From Selenomonas sp. WCT3 (lineage in GTDB: Bacteria > Bacillota > Negativicutes > Selenomonadales > Selenomonadaceae): a stretch of DNA of 64,000 bases. Shown one piece after another: positions 7,593 to 16,317 of the stretch (positions are counted from its first letter, which is position 1; every line of letters starts with the position of its first letter). Position numbers and translations under genes: made by a program. The notes beneath the pieces are model-generated. The model was not told the origin of the DNA, searched no databases, and worked only from the letters and a program-made list of their open reading frames with translations. The DNA lies in NCBI GenBank assembly GCA_900100835.1, contig FNCM01000005.1:62001-126000 (forward strand), in the 5' to 3' direction.

Positions 7593-7611
7593 AATTTGAC
7601 CTGTCATTTTT
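7573..7611. terminator. Bidirectional terminator made from the TTGACNNGTCA motif
   Basis: A perfect 17-bp stem (7573-7589 with 7594-7610) has a 4-nt loop that overlaps the PAP2 stop codon and T-runs on both sides. It serves the convergent PAP2 and sfsA genes. Each arm contains TTGACCTGTCA, akin to the TTGACNNGTCAA palindromes elsewhere in the window. Confidence 0.85.
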
Positions 7612-7684
7612 GCCTTCCATATATCTATTTATTGGCAAATCCATCACTACTTCCGCAAGAGTATTCTCCTTGCAGTACCCATGA

Positions 7685-8365
7685 TCATGCTCCCCACTTA
7701 TCACTTATGCGCCCAGCATCAATGGTCAGCGAATCCGGATAAACCTCACAGCCCAGCATAAGGATTTTAACGCCTGACGCCTTGGCCTTTTCCAATGCCT
7801 CACCGAAGGCTGGATGAGTCTCCATATTTGGCCGTACTTCTTTTACCCTAGGCATCTGAATGACAAAAGCCAAGCCGCACCGATAACCTTCCTGCCTAGC
7901 TTTGATTAATTCATAGATATGCTTTACGCCCCGCTCGGTGGGCGCGTCCGGAAAATAGCCCACACCATCGATTTCTAAGGTACAGCCCTTGACCTCCAGC
8001 AGATATTTCTGTCCCTGCCGCTCCATATAGAAATCTATGCGGGAATCCCCATATTTATACTCCGGCTTGATGTAATCAAAACCTTGCCCCGCCAGCCATT
8101 CCTGCAGGATTTTGTTGGGCGCCTGACTGTCGATATTCACCAGGCCCAGGCCTGCTTTCTCCACCGCAATCAAATCGTAACGCGTTTTGCGGTTGGGATT
8201 ATCCGCCGCCGACAAGATGACTCTAGCCCCGGGCAGCAAGAGTTCCCGGCAGCGGCCCGTATTCTTCACATGAACCGTTTCCTCACTGCCGTCAATCTCA
8301 ACCTTGGCCACAAAACGATTGGGCCGGGCCAAAAATTTCGCCTGTTTTATCTTATGATATTGCAT
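7685..8365 (-). CDS. sfsA: DNA/RNA nuclease SfsA
   Basis: The 226-residue protein is a full-length SfsA. It has an N-terminal OB-like part (FLARPNRFVAKVEIDG, then VKNTGRCRELLLPGARVIL) and a C-terminal PD-(D/E)XK nuclease-like domain (DSRIDFYMERQGQKYLLEVKGCTL, GYFPDAPTERGVKHIYELI). SfsA was named for sugar fermentation stimulation, and structural work links the family to nuclease folds. Its cellular role is uncertain. The ATG at 8365 is preferred to the TTG one codon upstream. The next gene upstream ends 9 bp away, so the genes are probably co-transcribed. Confidence 0.93.
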   Translation of the reverse strand: MQYHKIKQAKFLARPNRFVAKVEIDGSEETVHVKNTGRCRELLLPGARVILSAADNPNRKTRYDLIAVEKAGLGLVNIDSQAPNKILQEWLAGQGFDYIKPEYKYGDSRIDFYMERQGQKYLLEVKGCTLEIDGVGYFPDAPTERGVKHIYELIKARQEGYRCGLAFVIQMPRVKEVRPNMETHPAFGEALEKAKASGVKILMLGCEVYPDSLTIDAGRISDKWGA

Positions 8366-8374
8366 CAATCCAGC

Positions 8375-9004
8375 TCAACTTTCTTTGCCACAATATTGAA
8401 ATTCCCCCTGCAACTGTTCTAAAAATTTCGCTGCATGCCCCCCATCCATTTGCACATGATGAAACTGAAAGGACACCGGTAAAACGGTTTTGAAAAAACC
8501 TTTACGATATTTTCCCCACATAACCATTGGATTTGAGAATTTTTCCGTATACTGATTCACAATACAATCCAGTTCTGTCTGTATCATGGCTGATGTGCCA
8601 ATAATCATGCAGTCTTCAAGGAAACTGCTTTTACATTCCTGCGCCGCTTTTTCCGTTAATGTCAAGTAGTCCCGATTGAATTGCTCCAAATCAGCAGAAA
8701 AGGGAATGTCGCAAGAGCTAATCCCGCCTTGTTTGTTGGCCACAATAACATTTATCCCCATTTTGTCGAAACGATATAGTTTTCCATCTTCCGGCAACAA
8801 ATAGAACTCTTCTATCTTGCTGGCAGCCCTGCCAATACACCAACACATTAGCGCTGTGAATTTTATGCCGCTCTTCTTGCTCAGCTTCAACAAGCGACTG
8901 ACATTTAGCGTCTTAACTAATGTTACCATTGGCATGGGCGACGTCATCCATAGGGAAAAAGCCTCCGCACGAGGGCTTTCCTGTGGCAAAATCTCAGTTT
9001 TCAT
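8375..9004 (-). CDS. CatA-like O-acetyltransferase
   Basis: The 209-residue protein has the chloramphenicol acetyltransferase (type A) fold. Near the C-terminus it carries the catalytic motif FQFHHVQMDGGHAAKFL, whose second histidine is the catalytic base, with the conserved DG. It lacks several N-terminal residues typical of resistance enzymes, so acetylation of chloramphenicol is not assured. Related chromosomal proteins are common in Clostridia. I choose the ATG at 9004, 5 nt after AGGAGG. A small upstream ORF overlaps this start (TGATG), which suggests translational coupling. Confidence 0.85.
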   Translation of the reverse strand: MKTEILPQESPRAEAFSLWMTSPMPMVTLVKTLNVSRLLKLSKKSGIKFTALMCWCIGRAASKIEEFYLLPEDGKLYRFDKMGINVIVANKQGGISSCDIPFSADLEQFNRDYLTLTEKAAQECKSSFLEDCMIIGTSAMIQTELDCIVNQYTEKFSNPMVMWGKYRKGFFKTVLPVSFQFHHVQMDGGHAAKFLEQLQGEFQYCGKES

Positions 9005-9135
9005 CATTCCTCCTGTATAATATTCCAATCAGTTCTTATCCAATCATCCAAAAAGGCCATCTGTTCCTCGGTATGGAACCAATGCTCGCTTTCCCCGGCA
9101 GTACCTCCTTTGCCATGATCATATACTATCTGCAT
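9004..9135 (-). CDS. Possible 43-residue protein coupled to the acetyltransferase gene
   Basis: An ATG at 9135, preceded by GAGGG, opens a 43-codon frame whose TGA overlaps the start of the CatA-like gene. The predicted peptide is acidic and aromatic (ESEHWFHTEEQ, then DDWIRTDWN). I do not recognise it. It fills the gap between the MmcQ-like gene and the acetyltransferase, so it could be a real small gene, a translational coupler or a remnant. Confidence 0.4.
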   Translation of the reverse strand: MQIVYDHGKGGTAGESEHWFHTEEQMAFLDDWIRTDWNIIQEE

Positions 9136-9167
9136 TTTCCCTCTACCTTTACTCGCTATAGCATCAA

Positions 9168-9863
9168 TCAACGCCGTTTCTTCGGCTGGGATAAGGCGAA
9201 GCTCTCATCGATTCGCTGCTGCAGTTCCAGCCTCGGTATGCTGCCGTCCAGACAGATGGTATACCAGTATTTCCTGTTCATATGCCAGCCAGGAAAATAA
9301 CGCTTTCCATCCACCAGAGCCGTCACCTGCTCGGCCGTGCCATGGAGATTCATGATGCGGATGGGCTGGCTGCCGCCCAGGCCAATCTTACTGGGATGAA
9401 CCTTCATAAAGACCGCATACCACTTCCTGCTCAGATGGGAGCGGATAACCGCCGCATCCGTATCCTTCCAGGGATATTCGATTTCATCTCCATAAGTATC
9501 TTTTACATAACCCAGGAGCTCCTCTACATAATCCCCATGAAAGCTGCCATGCTCGCCGCAGGCCTCCCCAATGCGGTCAAGCACTGCCCGGTAAGCTGCC
9601 CGGACTTCCCCCACAAAGGCGCCCTGGGCATTTTCCACCAGATGCAGCACATAGGGCTCCTCTGACTCCGTATCCAGCAGCAGAGTTGCTATCGCGCCGT
9701 TTTCTTGTACCCTGACATACAGCCGAAAACTGCCCGCCAGTAAATCTTCACAGTAGCTATATGTACTGCCATCATGGGTGAAGCCAAAGGACTCCAGCTT
9801 ATCTGGCAGCAGCTTCGGCAATTCTCCTGCTGTCAGGTCATGCCACTCGTCTGTCCGTATCAT
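9168..9863 (-). CDS. MmcQ/YjbR family protein with extra N-terminal domain
   Basis: Residues from about 110 to 231 match the MmcQ/YjbR family (EIEYPWKDTDAAVIRSHLSRKWYAVFM, GKRYFPGWHMNRKYWYTICLDG), a small double-wing fold of unknown biochemical role that has been proposed to bind DNA. The first 105 residues form a second domain found in some Firmicute versions, with a beta-rich start (SYCEDLLAGSFRLYVRVQENG). The start follows GAGGA at about 10 nt. The gene heads a cluster with the small ORF, the acetyltransferase and sfsA, all on the minus strand. Confidence 0.8.
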   Translation of the reverse strand: MIRTDEWHDLTAGELPKLLPDKLESFGFTHDGSTYSYCEDLLAGSFRLYVRVQENGAIATLLLDTESEEPYVLHLVENAQGAFVGEVRAAYRAVLDRIGEACGEHGSFHGDYVEELLGYVKDTYGDEIEYPWKDTDAAVIRSHLSRKWYAVFMKVHPSKIGLGGSQPIRIMNLHGTAEQVTALVDGKRYFPGWHMNRKYWYTICLDGSIPRLELQQRIDESFALSQPKKRR

Positions 9864-9903
9864 TAACCACTCATCCTCAATACTGATCTCATGCCCCTCA
9901 TTT

Positions 9904-9915
9904 TTGACATGTCAA
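9904..9915. repeat. TTGACATGTCAA palindrome
   Basis: A perfect 12-bp palindrome of the TTGACNNGTCAA type lies in the divergent gap between the MmcQ-like and DeoR-type genes, about 40 bp upstream of the former. Confidence 0.5.
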
Positions 9916-10020
9916 CTCCTAAAGATAGGATACCACTAATCGGCTATAATGAACACCATCTGCGTCACGGAAGCGTAAAAAAACGCCAATCTGTTTTTAT
10001 GTTGTTTTTATTCCGTTTCC

Positions 10021-10049
10021 TTGCATACCATTCTGTTATTCGTTATAAT
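10021..10049 (+). promoter_or_regulatory. Promoter of the DeoR-type regulator
   Basis: TTGCAT (10021-10026), a 17-bp spacer and TATAAT (10044-10049) lie just ahead of the regulator gene. The leader is about 25 nt. Confidence 0.75.
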
Positions 10050-10082
10050 ATAGGTATAAATCTTCATTATAGGAGTGATTTT

Positions 10083-10841
10083 ATGCTTGGTATCGAACGG
10101 CGTCAACGAATTGTTGATAAGATAAAACAAGATAAAAAAGTTTATGTTTCCGAACTCAGCCAACTCTTTAAGGTAACGGAGGAAACCGTCCGCCGAGATT
10201 TGGAAAAGCTGGAAAACGAAAACCTCCTGCGTAGAAGCTATGGGGGTGCCATCCTTAACGAGCAGCAGACCGGCGAGGATATTTCCTTTGTGAAGCGCAG
10301 CACCATCAACAGTGAAAGCAAGGAAGCCATCGCCCAGAAAGCGCAGGGACTGATAAATGACGGCGATACTATTATGGTAGACTCCAGCACCACCTGTCTC
10401 ACCTTGCTTCATCACTTGAAAGAACGCCGTAATATTACCATCATAACCAACTCCATCCGTCTGGCCTACGATTTTTCCGCCTCCCCCTTCCGCATTATCT
10501 CCACAGGTGGCACTCTGCGGGCCAATTCCATGGCCCTGACCGGCACGGCTACCTGCAATGCCCTGCAGCGCTACTATGCCGATGTGGTTCTCATCAGTTG
10601 CAAAGGCCTCGACCCCAAACGGGGAGTCATGGAATCCAACGAGGAAGAATCCGCCGTCAAGCAGGTCATGCTGGCCCAGGCGAAGAAATCCCTGCTCCTC
10701 GTTGACCAGTCAAAATTCGACAAAACCGCCTTCGTCCAAACCTGCAGCCTTGCCGATATCGATACCATCGTTACCAACACCGCTCCTGAAAAAACCTGGC
10801 AGAAGGCTCTGGCCCAGGCACAGGTCGAACTCATCTGTTAA
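10083..10841 (+). CDS. DeoR family regulator, probable rhamnose repressor
   Basis: This 252-residue protein has the DeoR layout: an N-terminal helix-turn-helix (VYVSELSQLFKVTEETVRRDLEKLE, about residues 20-44) and a C-terminal sugar-phosphate-binding domain of the ribose-5-phosphate isomerase type (ISTGGTLRANSMALTG, SCKGLDPKRGVME). It is convergent with the rhamnose genes, and DeoR-type repressors control rhamnose use in many Firmicutes. I infer it senses a rhamnose intermediate such as rhamnulose 1-phosphate. The ATG at 10083 follows GGAGTG. A longer frame upstream lacks a ribosome site and overlaps the promoter. Confidence 0.88.
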   Translation: MLGIERRQRIVDKIKQDKKVYVSELSQLFKVTEETVRRDLEKLENENLLRRSYGGAILNEQQTGEDISFVKRSTINSESKEAIAQKAQGLINDGDTIMVDSSTTCLTLLHHLKERRNITIITNSIRLAYDFSASPFRIISTGGTLRANSMALTGTATCNALQRYYADVVLISCKGLDPKRGVMESNEEESAVKQVMLAQAKKSLLLVDQSKFDKTAFVQTCSLADIDTIVTNTAPEKTWQKALAQAQVELIC

Positions 10842-10852
10842 CCTGAACAAAG

Positions 10853-10892
10853 AAATCCCTGAGATGCAATTTGCATCTCAGGGATTTTTCTT
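10853..10892. terminator. Bidirectional terminator between the DeoR regulator and rhaM
   Basis: A 15-bp stem (AAATCCCTGAGATGC and its complement) with a 5-nt loop ends in T-runs on both strands, between two convergent genes. Confidence 0.88.
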
Positions 10893-10895
10893 TGT

Positions 10896-11213
10896 TTACG
10901 CTAGGAAAAATACCTGCTGCATTTTCGGCTGGGCTCCCGTTTCCGGGTCCATTTCCATGACCATGACATCCTTCATGTATTCATTCCATTTGTCCACCAC
11001 CGAACTGGCCGCCTGCTGTTGTTCAGCATAGGCAACACCCTTATCACATTCGAAGTAGCCAAAGAGTTCGTTGCCTACATTCCAGATGGTATAGTTGCCA
11101 ATGCCAGCATCTTTGAGCACCTGCTTGAGTTCTGGCCAGATGTTGTCGTGGCGTTTCTTATACTCGGCAAGTTTACCCTCTTTAACTGTTGCCTTCCAGG
11201 CAAAGCGTTCCAT
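10896..11213 (-). CDS. rhaM: L-rhamnose mutarotase
   Basis: The 105-residue protein interconverts alpha and beta L-rhamnose before the isomerase step. It has the RhaM dimeric ferredoxin-like fold signatures: an early RFAWKATVKEGKLAEYKKRHDNIWPEL with the conserved catalytic His, then NYTIWNVGNELFGYFE and a C-terminal aromatic/acidic end. Family length is about 104. The ATG at 11213 has GGGAG at 9 nt; an ATG at 11222 overlaps that site. It is the last gene of the rhamnose operon. Confidence 0.95.
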   Translation of the reverse strand: MERFAWKATVKEGKLAEYKKRHDNIWPELKQVLKDAGIGNYTIWNVGNELFGYFECDKGVAYAEQQQAASSVVDKWNEYMKDVMVMEMDPETGAQPKMQQVFFLA

Positions 11214-11228
11214 ATTCGTCATCTCCCG

Positions 11229-12572
11229 TTATTTATGAACCATAACATGTTCCGGGCTGGTATCGTCAACCAGCCAGCCGTTTGCGTCAATCTCATCGCC
11301 GTAGCGGTCACGGGTAATTTCGTCAAGAGTCTTGCCCCGATCATCGCCGCCCCAAAGGGTACCGGCCAGCCAACTGATTACGCAAAAGCCAATCATGAGC
11401 ATTGCAGCAATCTGGAAGCCCAGTGCCTCCATAATCAGGGGAACCGCAAAGCCCCAAATGGCTGCGGAAAATCTCGTAACGAAGAAGGTAAAGCCCTGCG
11501 CCGTAGCGCGGTAACGCACGGGAAAGAGTTCGGAGCTCCAAAGCTGATAGAACTGCTGCTGCATGGAGAAGCCCCATACAATGGTAAAGAAGAACAGCAT
11601 CCAGGTCTGGAGCATTTCCCCGGGCAGTGCCCAGACGAACCAGCTGATGACACCCAAGCCGGAGAAAATCGCGTAGACCTTGCGACGATTAAATCTATCC
11701 GCCGTGTACATGAAGATAATCGTGGTGAGAATACATACGGCAAAATTCAACGCTGTCATCCCTAAAGCCATGGAGTTGCTAAGATTGCCTACATGCTCAT
11801 ACACATAAGGCATGAAGAATCCATTGGTGCTGGCAGCCAGATTCCAGAATGCATAAACGCAGACGCACAGTGCCACTGTCTTGAAGCTAGTACCGCGCAG
11901 GATATCGGCATAGCGGACTTTCTTCTGCTGAATGCCCTTGGCAACCAGTTCTTCTTCCTGTTTCTTAGCAGCGACCCATTCCGTGGATTCCGGCATCTTC
12001 AGACGCTGATACCAGATCCAGGCAGCCACCACGATAAGGTGAGCGAAGATAATCCTGTTGCCCAGCAGGCCAAACATCTCATTCATGGGAATGGATGCAG
12101 CAAACACTACCACAGGGCCAAGCATCCACGCAATCTGGGCCGAGCCGCAGTGTTTCGCTCGATTCCTCGATGGTGCTTCTTCCGCAATAAAGGTCCAGGA
12201 AGCAACCACATCAGCACCAACCATCAAACCTACGATAACGTACCCCAACAGGAACATGGGATAATTCGTTGCCAGACAGATGATTGCCACACCAATCATA
12301 TAGATGAGCAACGCCCAGTTGTACACAAACTTACGGCCATACTTATCGCAGATTTTACCGCCGATAAGCGCACCGATGGCTGCACCACCAGTGTTGGAAG
12401 ACAGTGCCGCCAGAAGCCCCATCTGAACACTGCTCATGCCCAGATAATCCTGCCACATGGTGAGGCCTGAAGCTCCGGCCACAATCGAACCAGCGTCGAT
12501 GTAGCTGATAAGGCCCGCAATCAGGGTCTTTTTCCAGGCAGACATGTTGTAATCGAGTTTTACGTTAAACAT
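11229..12572 (-). CDS. MFS sugar transporter, probable L-rhamnose importer
   Basis: The 447-residue protein has 12 predicted membrane helices and sugar-porter features of the major facilitator superfamily: GGKICDKYGRKFVYNWALLIY in the helix 2-3 loop and the central loop rich in charged residues (about 200-230). Its place between rhaD and rhaM makes L-rhamnose the likely substrate. It is not the RhaT (DMT-type) carrier of enteric bacteria, so this is a different solution for uptake. The start follows AGGAAGG. About 110 bp separate it from rhaD, with no clear terminator. Confidence 0.88.
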   Translation of the reverse strand: MFNVKLDYNMSAWKKTLIAGLISYIDAGSIVAGASGLTMWQDYLGMSSVQMGLLAALSSNTGGAAIGALIGGKICDKYGRKFVYNWALLIYMIGVAIICLATNYPMFLLGYVIVGLMVGADVVASWTFIAEEAPSRNRAKHCGSAQIAWMLGPVVVFAASIPMNEMFGLLGNRIIFAHLIVVAAWIWYQRLKMPESTEWVAAKKQEEELVAKGIQQKKVRYADILRGTSFKTVALCVCVYAFWNLAASTNGFFMPYVYEHVGNLSNSMALGMTALNFAVCILTTIIFMYTADRFNRRKVYAIFSGLGVISWFVWALPGEMLQTWMLFFFTIVWGFSMQQQFYQLWSSELFPVRYRATAQGFTFFVTRFSAAIWGFAVPLIMEALGFQIAAMLMIGFCVISWLAGTLWGGDDRGKTLDEITRDRYGDEIDANGWLVDDTSPEHVMVHK

Positions 12573-12685
12573 CTTACCCTTCCTTTCGCTCTCTCATCTC
12601 AATGTTATTAAAAAAATAAATATTGTGATAATTTCTATGATAAGCCAAGGAAGTCTCTAAGACTCCCCCGCCTATACAACTAAAA

Positions 12686-13504
12686 TCAATCTATCAGATC
12701 TTTATTCAAGTTGATATTAAAATCCTCAGCCAAATCCAAGAAATTTTCCTTGGTGATGGTCTGGCGTTTGCCCCCCATGGAGCGAACTTTAACACAGATT
12801 TCCGAGGCCTTTTCCACTGTGTCCATAAGGCCGAAGGCTTCATCGAAATCATCCCCGCAGACAAATAGTCCATGATGCGCCCAAACAACCACCCGATATT
12901 TTTCCATAAGCTTGGTGGTCACATCGGCGATGGCTTTACCACCGGGCACCATCCAATGAACAACCCCCAATCCTTCGGGGAAAATCACCGGATCTTCCGT
13001 GGCCATTTCCCAGAGCTCCCGGGTAAATTCCTTGTCGTTTAAGGGCAGTACAAAGGTCAAGGCAATCAGGTTAGTGGGATGGGCATGATAGATAACACGG
13101 TTGCGCCCATCCGTCATCTTCTTTTTGAGCTCATGATTGGCCAGGTGCGTGGGCAGTTCGCTGGTGGGCCGGCCGCCACTCTCCAGCCCCCAGACAATTC
13201 CGTAGTTTTCCCCCTTATCATCAATCTTAATCAGAGCCACATTTTCTTCGGGAGCCAATTCCACATTCCGCATGTACTTGCCGCTACCGGTGACTAGGAA
13301 ATATTCTCCGGCAAGGCCCGGTACCTTATTCCCAATGGGCAGCCATTCCGTTACTTCGTGCAGGCTGTCCTTCACGGCCTCCACCTCAACCTCAGCCACA
13401 CGGTAGGTCAGATTTCCCCCGTTGCGTTCGTGCCACCCCTTTTTGAAGGCATCCGACGTTAGTCGGATAAAGCCCTCCATAAATTTCGCCTGCTTGATAT
13501 CCAT
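12686..13504 (-). CDS. rhaD: Rhamnulose-1-phosphate aldolase
   Basis: The 272-residue zinc enzyme splits L-rhamnulose 1-phosphate into dihydroxyacetone phosphate and L-lactaldehyde. Features of the class II aldolase are present: HERNGGNLTYR near the N-terminus, SGGRPTSELPTH with the catalytic Glu, the zinc ligands in YHAHPTN, and the third histidine in WAHHGLFV. Length equals that of E. coli RhaD (274). It starts 15 bp after the rhaA stop, with AAGGGGG as ribosome site. Confidence 0.96.
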   Translation of the reverse strand: MDIKQAKFMEGFIRLTSDAFKKGWHERNGGNLTYRVAEVEVEAVKDSLHEVTEWLPIGNKVPGLAGEYFLVTGSGKYMRNVELAPEENVALIKIDDKGENYGIVWGLESGGRPTSELPTHLANHELKKKMTDGRNRVIYHAHPTNLIALTFVLPLNDKEFTRELWEMATEDPVIFPEGLGVVHWMVPGGKAIADVTTKLMEKYRVVVWAHHGLFVCGDDFDEAFGLMDTVEKASEICVKVRSMGGKRQTITKENFLDLAEDFNINLNKDLID

Positions 13505-13519
13505 AAAATCTATTCCCCC

Positions 13520-14779
13520 TTATCGGCGTTTGGCCAGTACATTTTCTTCATATGCTTCAACTTTGGCGAACCATTCTCCATCCTGAGGGGCATCACTGCG
13601 GCTGCAATACTCTGCCCAGACATCACCGAAAGGCAGGGTCTTTAATTCTTCCTGTATCACCATGAGTTTGGTGAAATTGCCTTTATCCTGCAAGGCCTTC
13701 AGTTCATCCACCGGCTGCAGCAGGGCAAAGAGCAAAGCCTTTTGGAAGTTACGGTACCCCACCGTCCAGGCCGACACGCGGTTGATGGAAGCATCGAAGT
13801 AATCCAAAGCCATCTTTACCCGGCCGTCTAAACCGCCGCAACGGACAATTTCCCGGGCGATTTCCTTGGTTTCATCGTCAAAGAGCACCACATGGTCACT
13901 GTCCCAACGTACCGGGCGGGTCACATGGAGGGCAATTTCATCAAAGAAGGTCAGGAGCGCCGGAATCTTATCGCTGACCACTTCCGTGGGATGATAATGG
14001 CCGTTATCCATCAGCGGGATGCACTTATCCTTGTTCATGGCGGCATAGGTCAGAGCAAATTCCCCACTGCCTGCCGTGTAAGATTCCACGCCGATGCCAA
14101 AGACCTTGCTTTCTACACAAGGCTTGACCTGCTTGAAGTCAAAGGGCTCGGCTAAAATGGCATCGATACTTTCCTTATAGCGTTTCCGAGGGCCAAGGCG
14201 GTCACCGGGAATGTCTTTGAAGCCATCCCCTGTCCAAATGTTCATGACGCAGGGCTGACCCAGTTCTTTGGCCAGATAAGAGCTGATGCGGATCGAGGCC
14301 TTGCCATGATCAATCCAGAATTTGCGGGTTTCCTCATTGGGCGAAGACAAGGTCAGCGGGTCACACTTGGGATGAGAAAAGAATGTAGGGTTAAAATCGC
14401 AGCCCAGTCCACGCTCCTTGCAGAACTCCACCCATTTGGCAAAGTGCTTGGGCTCCAGCTTGTCCCTATCTACCCATTCGTCCTTGTCAAAAATCGCATA
14501 ATTGGCATGGAGGTTCATCTTGGGCTTCCCCGGCACCAGGGAAATCACCTCATCGATATCCGCCATCAGTTCCTCAGGGTTGCGAGCTCTGCCCGGGTAA
14601 TTTCCCGTGGTCTGAATGCCGCCGGTTAGGGGTTTATTGGGGTCCGTATCAAAGCCCCGCACATCATCCCCCTGCCAGCAATGCAGGGAAATACTGACAT
14701 CTTTCAGCTTTGCCAGTACTTTTTCCACATCAATGCCTAAGGTGGCATATTTTTTTGCCGCTTCTTCAAATCTGGACAT
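13520..14779 (-). CDS. rhaA: L-rhamnose isomerase
   Basis: At 419 residues it has exactly the length of E. coli RhaA. It converts L-rhamnose to L-rhamnulose with divalent metals. Typical parts are SLHCWQGDDVRGFD near the N-terminus, NLHANYAIF, the DFNPTFFSHP metal region, NIWTGDG, and the late WDSDHVVLFDDE segment with metal-binding Asp and His. The ATG at 14779 follows GGAGG by 7 nt. Seven further codons upstream include this ribosome site and are rejected. It lies 17 bp after rhaB. Confidence 0.97.
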   Translation of the reverse strand: MSRFEEAAKKYATLGIDVEKVLAKLKDVSISLHCWQGDDVRGFDTDPNKPLTGGIQTTGNYPGRARNPEELMADIDEVISLVPGKPKMNLHANYAIFDKDEWVDRDKLEPKHFAKWVEFCKERGLGCDFNPTFFSHPKCDPLTLSSPNEETRKFWIDHGKASIRISSYLAKELGQPCVMNIWTGDGFKDIPGDRLGPRKRYKESIDAILAEPFDFKQVKPCVESKVFGIGVESYTAGSGEFALTYAAMNKDKCIPLMDNGHYHPTEVVSDKIPALLTFFDEIALHVTRPVRWDSDHVVLFDDETKEIAREIVRCGGLDGRVKMALDYFDASINRVSAWTVGYRNFQKALLFALLQPVDELKALQDKGNFTKLMVIQEELKTLPFGDVWAEYCSRSDAPQDGEWFAKVEAYEENVLAKRR

Positions 14780-14796
14780 GATTACGCCTCCATTTA

Positions 14797-16215
14797 TCAA
14801 AATACCAATTTGCCTTCCACTTTTTCCATGGCAAAGGACTTGGCTACTACCTGCCGTGCCTCACGCAAATCGGCAAAACATTCATCTCTAAGCATCTGAG
14901 CCAACAAGTTCCCGATAGCCGTAGCTTCAACAGGCCCGGCGAAAACTTCCTTGCCCGTTTCTGTAGCCAGCAGAGCATTGAGGAACTTATCCTGACAGCC
15001 GCCCCCCACCACATGGATGCGGCCATATTTTTTTCCCGTGACCTCTTCAATTTCTGCCACTGTTTGTGCGTAACAGCGAGCCAGACTCATATACACGCAG
15101 TAGAGGAGTTCCCCCTCCGTTTCCGGCACTTCCTGATTATGCTTGCGGCAGTAATCCTTAATGGCTTCAATCATACTGTTCGGTGCTAAGAAGGATTCGT
15201 CATTGACATTGACCACAGAAGTGAAATACCTGCCAATATAGGCCAGCTGATAGAGCTCTTCGAAGGTATATTTGTGCCGGAACTCCCGTCGCAGGGACTG
15301 CATCATCCACATACCCATGATGTTTTTCAAGAAACGGTAACGGTAATGGTAGCCCCCTTCATTGGTGAAGTTGTAGGCACGGCTCTTCTCCGTACAGTCG
15401 GGAATCAGGCGTTCAATGCCCATCAGCGACCAGGTTCCGGAACTCAAGTAAATGCTGTCGTCCGTGATGGACGGCACCGCCATTACCGCCGAACCCGTAT
15501 CATGAGTAGCAGGCAGTACGACCTCAGTTTGAAAACCAACTTCTGCCTCTATCTCCGGGCTTAATTTCCCTACCACCGTCTTAGGCATATTCAGCTCACC
15601 AAATATATTAGTAGGAATCCCCAGCTTTTCCAAGAGTTCATAATCCCAATCCCGGGTCTGAGCATTGACCAGCTGCCCTGTGGTGGCGTTGGTGTACTCG
15701 TTTTTCTTTATGCCTGTCAGCCGGTAGTTGAGGTATTCAGGAATCATCAGGAAGCTTTCTGCTTCATCCAATAGCTCCGGCGTTTCCTTCTTAATGGCCA
15801 ACAGCTGATAAATGGAATTGAACAGCTGCTTTTGAATGCCGTTGCGGCTGTAAAGTTCCTCATCGCTAATTACCCGGCGGACTTCCTCGTCCATGCCCTG
15901 GGTGCGGCTGTCGCGGTAAGCCACCGTGTCCCCAAGGATTTTCCCCTCCTTGTCCAACAGCACAAAATCAACGCCCCAAGTGTCAATGCCGATGCTGGCG
16001 GGAATCCTCTCCCGACGCTGACATTCCTTGATCCCTGCCACCACCTCTGCAAAGAGATGCTCGATATCCCAGCACAGATGGCCATTCCGCTTCACCAGCT
16101 TATTTTCAAACCGATATAGCTCCTCCAGCCTGATTTTCCCATGTTCCAGCCAGCTCAGGATGTGCCGCCCGGAAGATGCCCCAATATCAATGGCCAGATA
16201 GTACGTATTCGCCAT
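14797..16215 (-). CDS. rhaB: Rhamnulokinase
   Basis: This 472-residue FGGY-family kinase phosphorylates L-rhamnulose with ATP. N-terminal IDIGASSGRHIL is the first phosphate-binding loop. WGVDFVLLDKEG carries the catalytic Asp region. ATHDTGSAVMAVP, YLSSGTWSLMG and HVVGGGCQDKFLN form the ATP-binding domain. The start at 16215 has GGGGAG at 8 nt. It is the first gene of the rhaB-rhaA-rhaD-MFS-rhaM operon, behind a promoter with DeoR-like direct repeats. Confidence 0.96.
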   Translation of the reverse strand: MANTYYLAIDIGASSGRHILSWLEHGKIRLEELYRFENKLVKRNGHLCWDIEHLFAEVVAGIKECQRRERIPASIGIDTWGVDFVLLDKEGKILGDTVAYRDSRTQGMDEEVRRVISDEELYSRNGIQKQLFNSIYQLLAIKKETPELLDEAESFLMIPEYLNYRLTGIKKNEYTNATTGQLVNAQTRDWDYELLEKLGIPTNIFGELNMPKTVVGKLSPEIEAEVGFQTEVVLPATHDTGSAVMAVPSITDDSIYLSSGTWSLMGIERLIPDCTEKSRAYNFTNEGGYHYRYRFLKNIMGMWMMQSLRREFRHKYTFEELYQLAYIGRYFTSVVNVNDESFLAPNSMIEAIKDYCRKHNQEVPETEGELLYCVYMSLARCYAQTVAEIEEVTGKKYGRIHVVGGGCQDKFLNALLATETGKEVFAGPVEATAIGNLLAQMLRDECFADLREARQVVAKSFAMEKVEGKLVF

Positions 16216-16251
16216 TTTGCCAACTCCCCTAAAGAAAACCATGTTGTTTTT

Positions 16252-16270
16252 GTTCGTTTTCTTTCGTCTT
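16252..16270 (-). promoter_or_regulatory. Candidate DeoR-type operator of the rhamnose operon
   Basis: Two TTCGTYTT-like direct repeats (TTCG at 16253 and 16263) are 10 bp apart, just downstream of the predicted start of transcription. Direct repeats at about one helical turn are typical for DeoR-family repressors. Binding by the regulator at 10083 is inferred. Confidence 0.5.
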
Positions 16271-16288
16271 ATTTTTGCTTACATGCTC

Positions 16289-16317
16289 ATAATACAACAC
16301 AATAACAGATAAATCAA
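16289..16317 (-). promoter_or_regulatory. Promoter of the rhamnose operon
   Basis: On the minus strand TTGATT (16317-16312), a 17-bp spacer and TATTAT (16294-16289) lie about 75 bp ahead of rhaB. Confidence 0.65.

Noticed and set aside
10702..10713. TTGACCAGTCAA within the DeoR-type gene
   Set aside because: It encodes VDQSK in a conserved part of the protein, so codon constraints can explain it. The same holds for TTGACGGGTCAA at 43777 in aroC. I count them but draw no regulatory conclusion from them.
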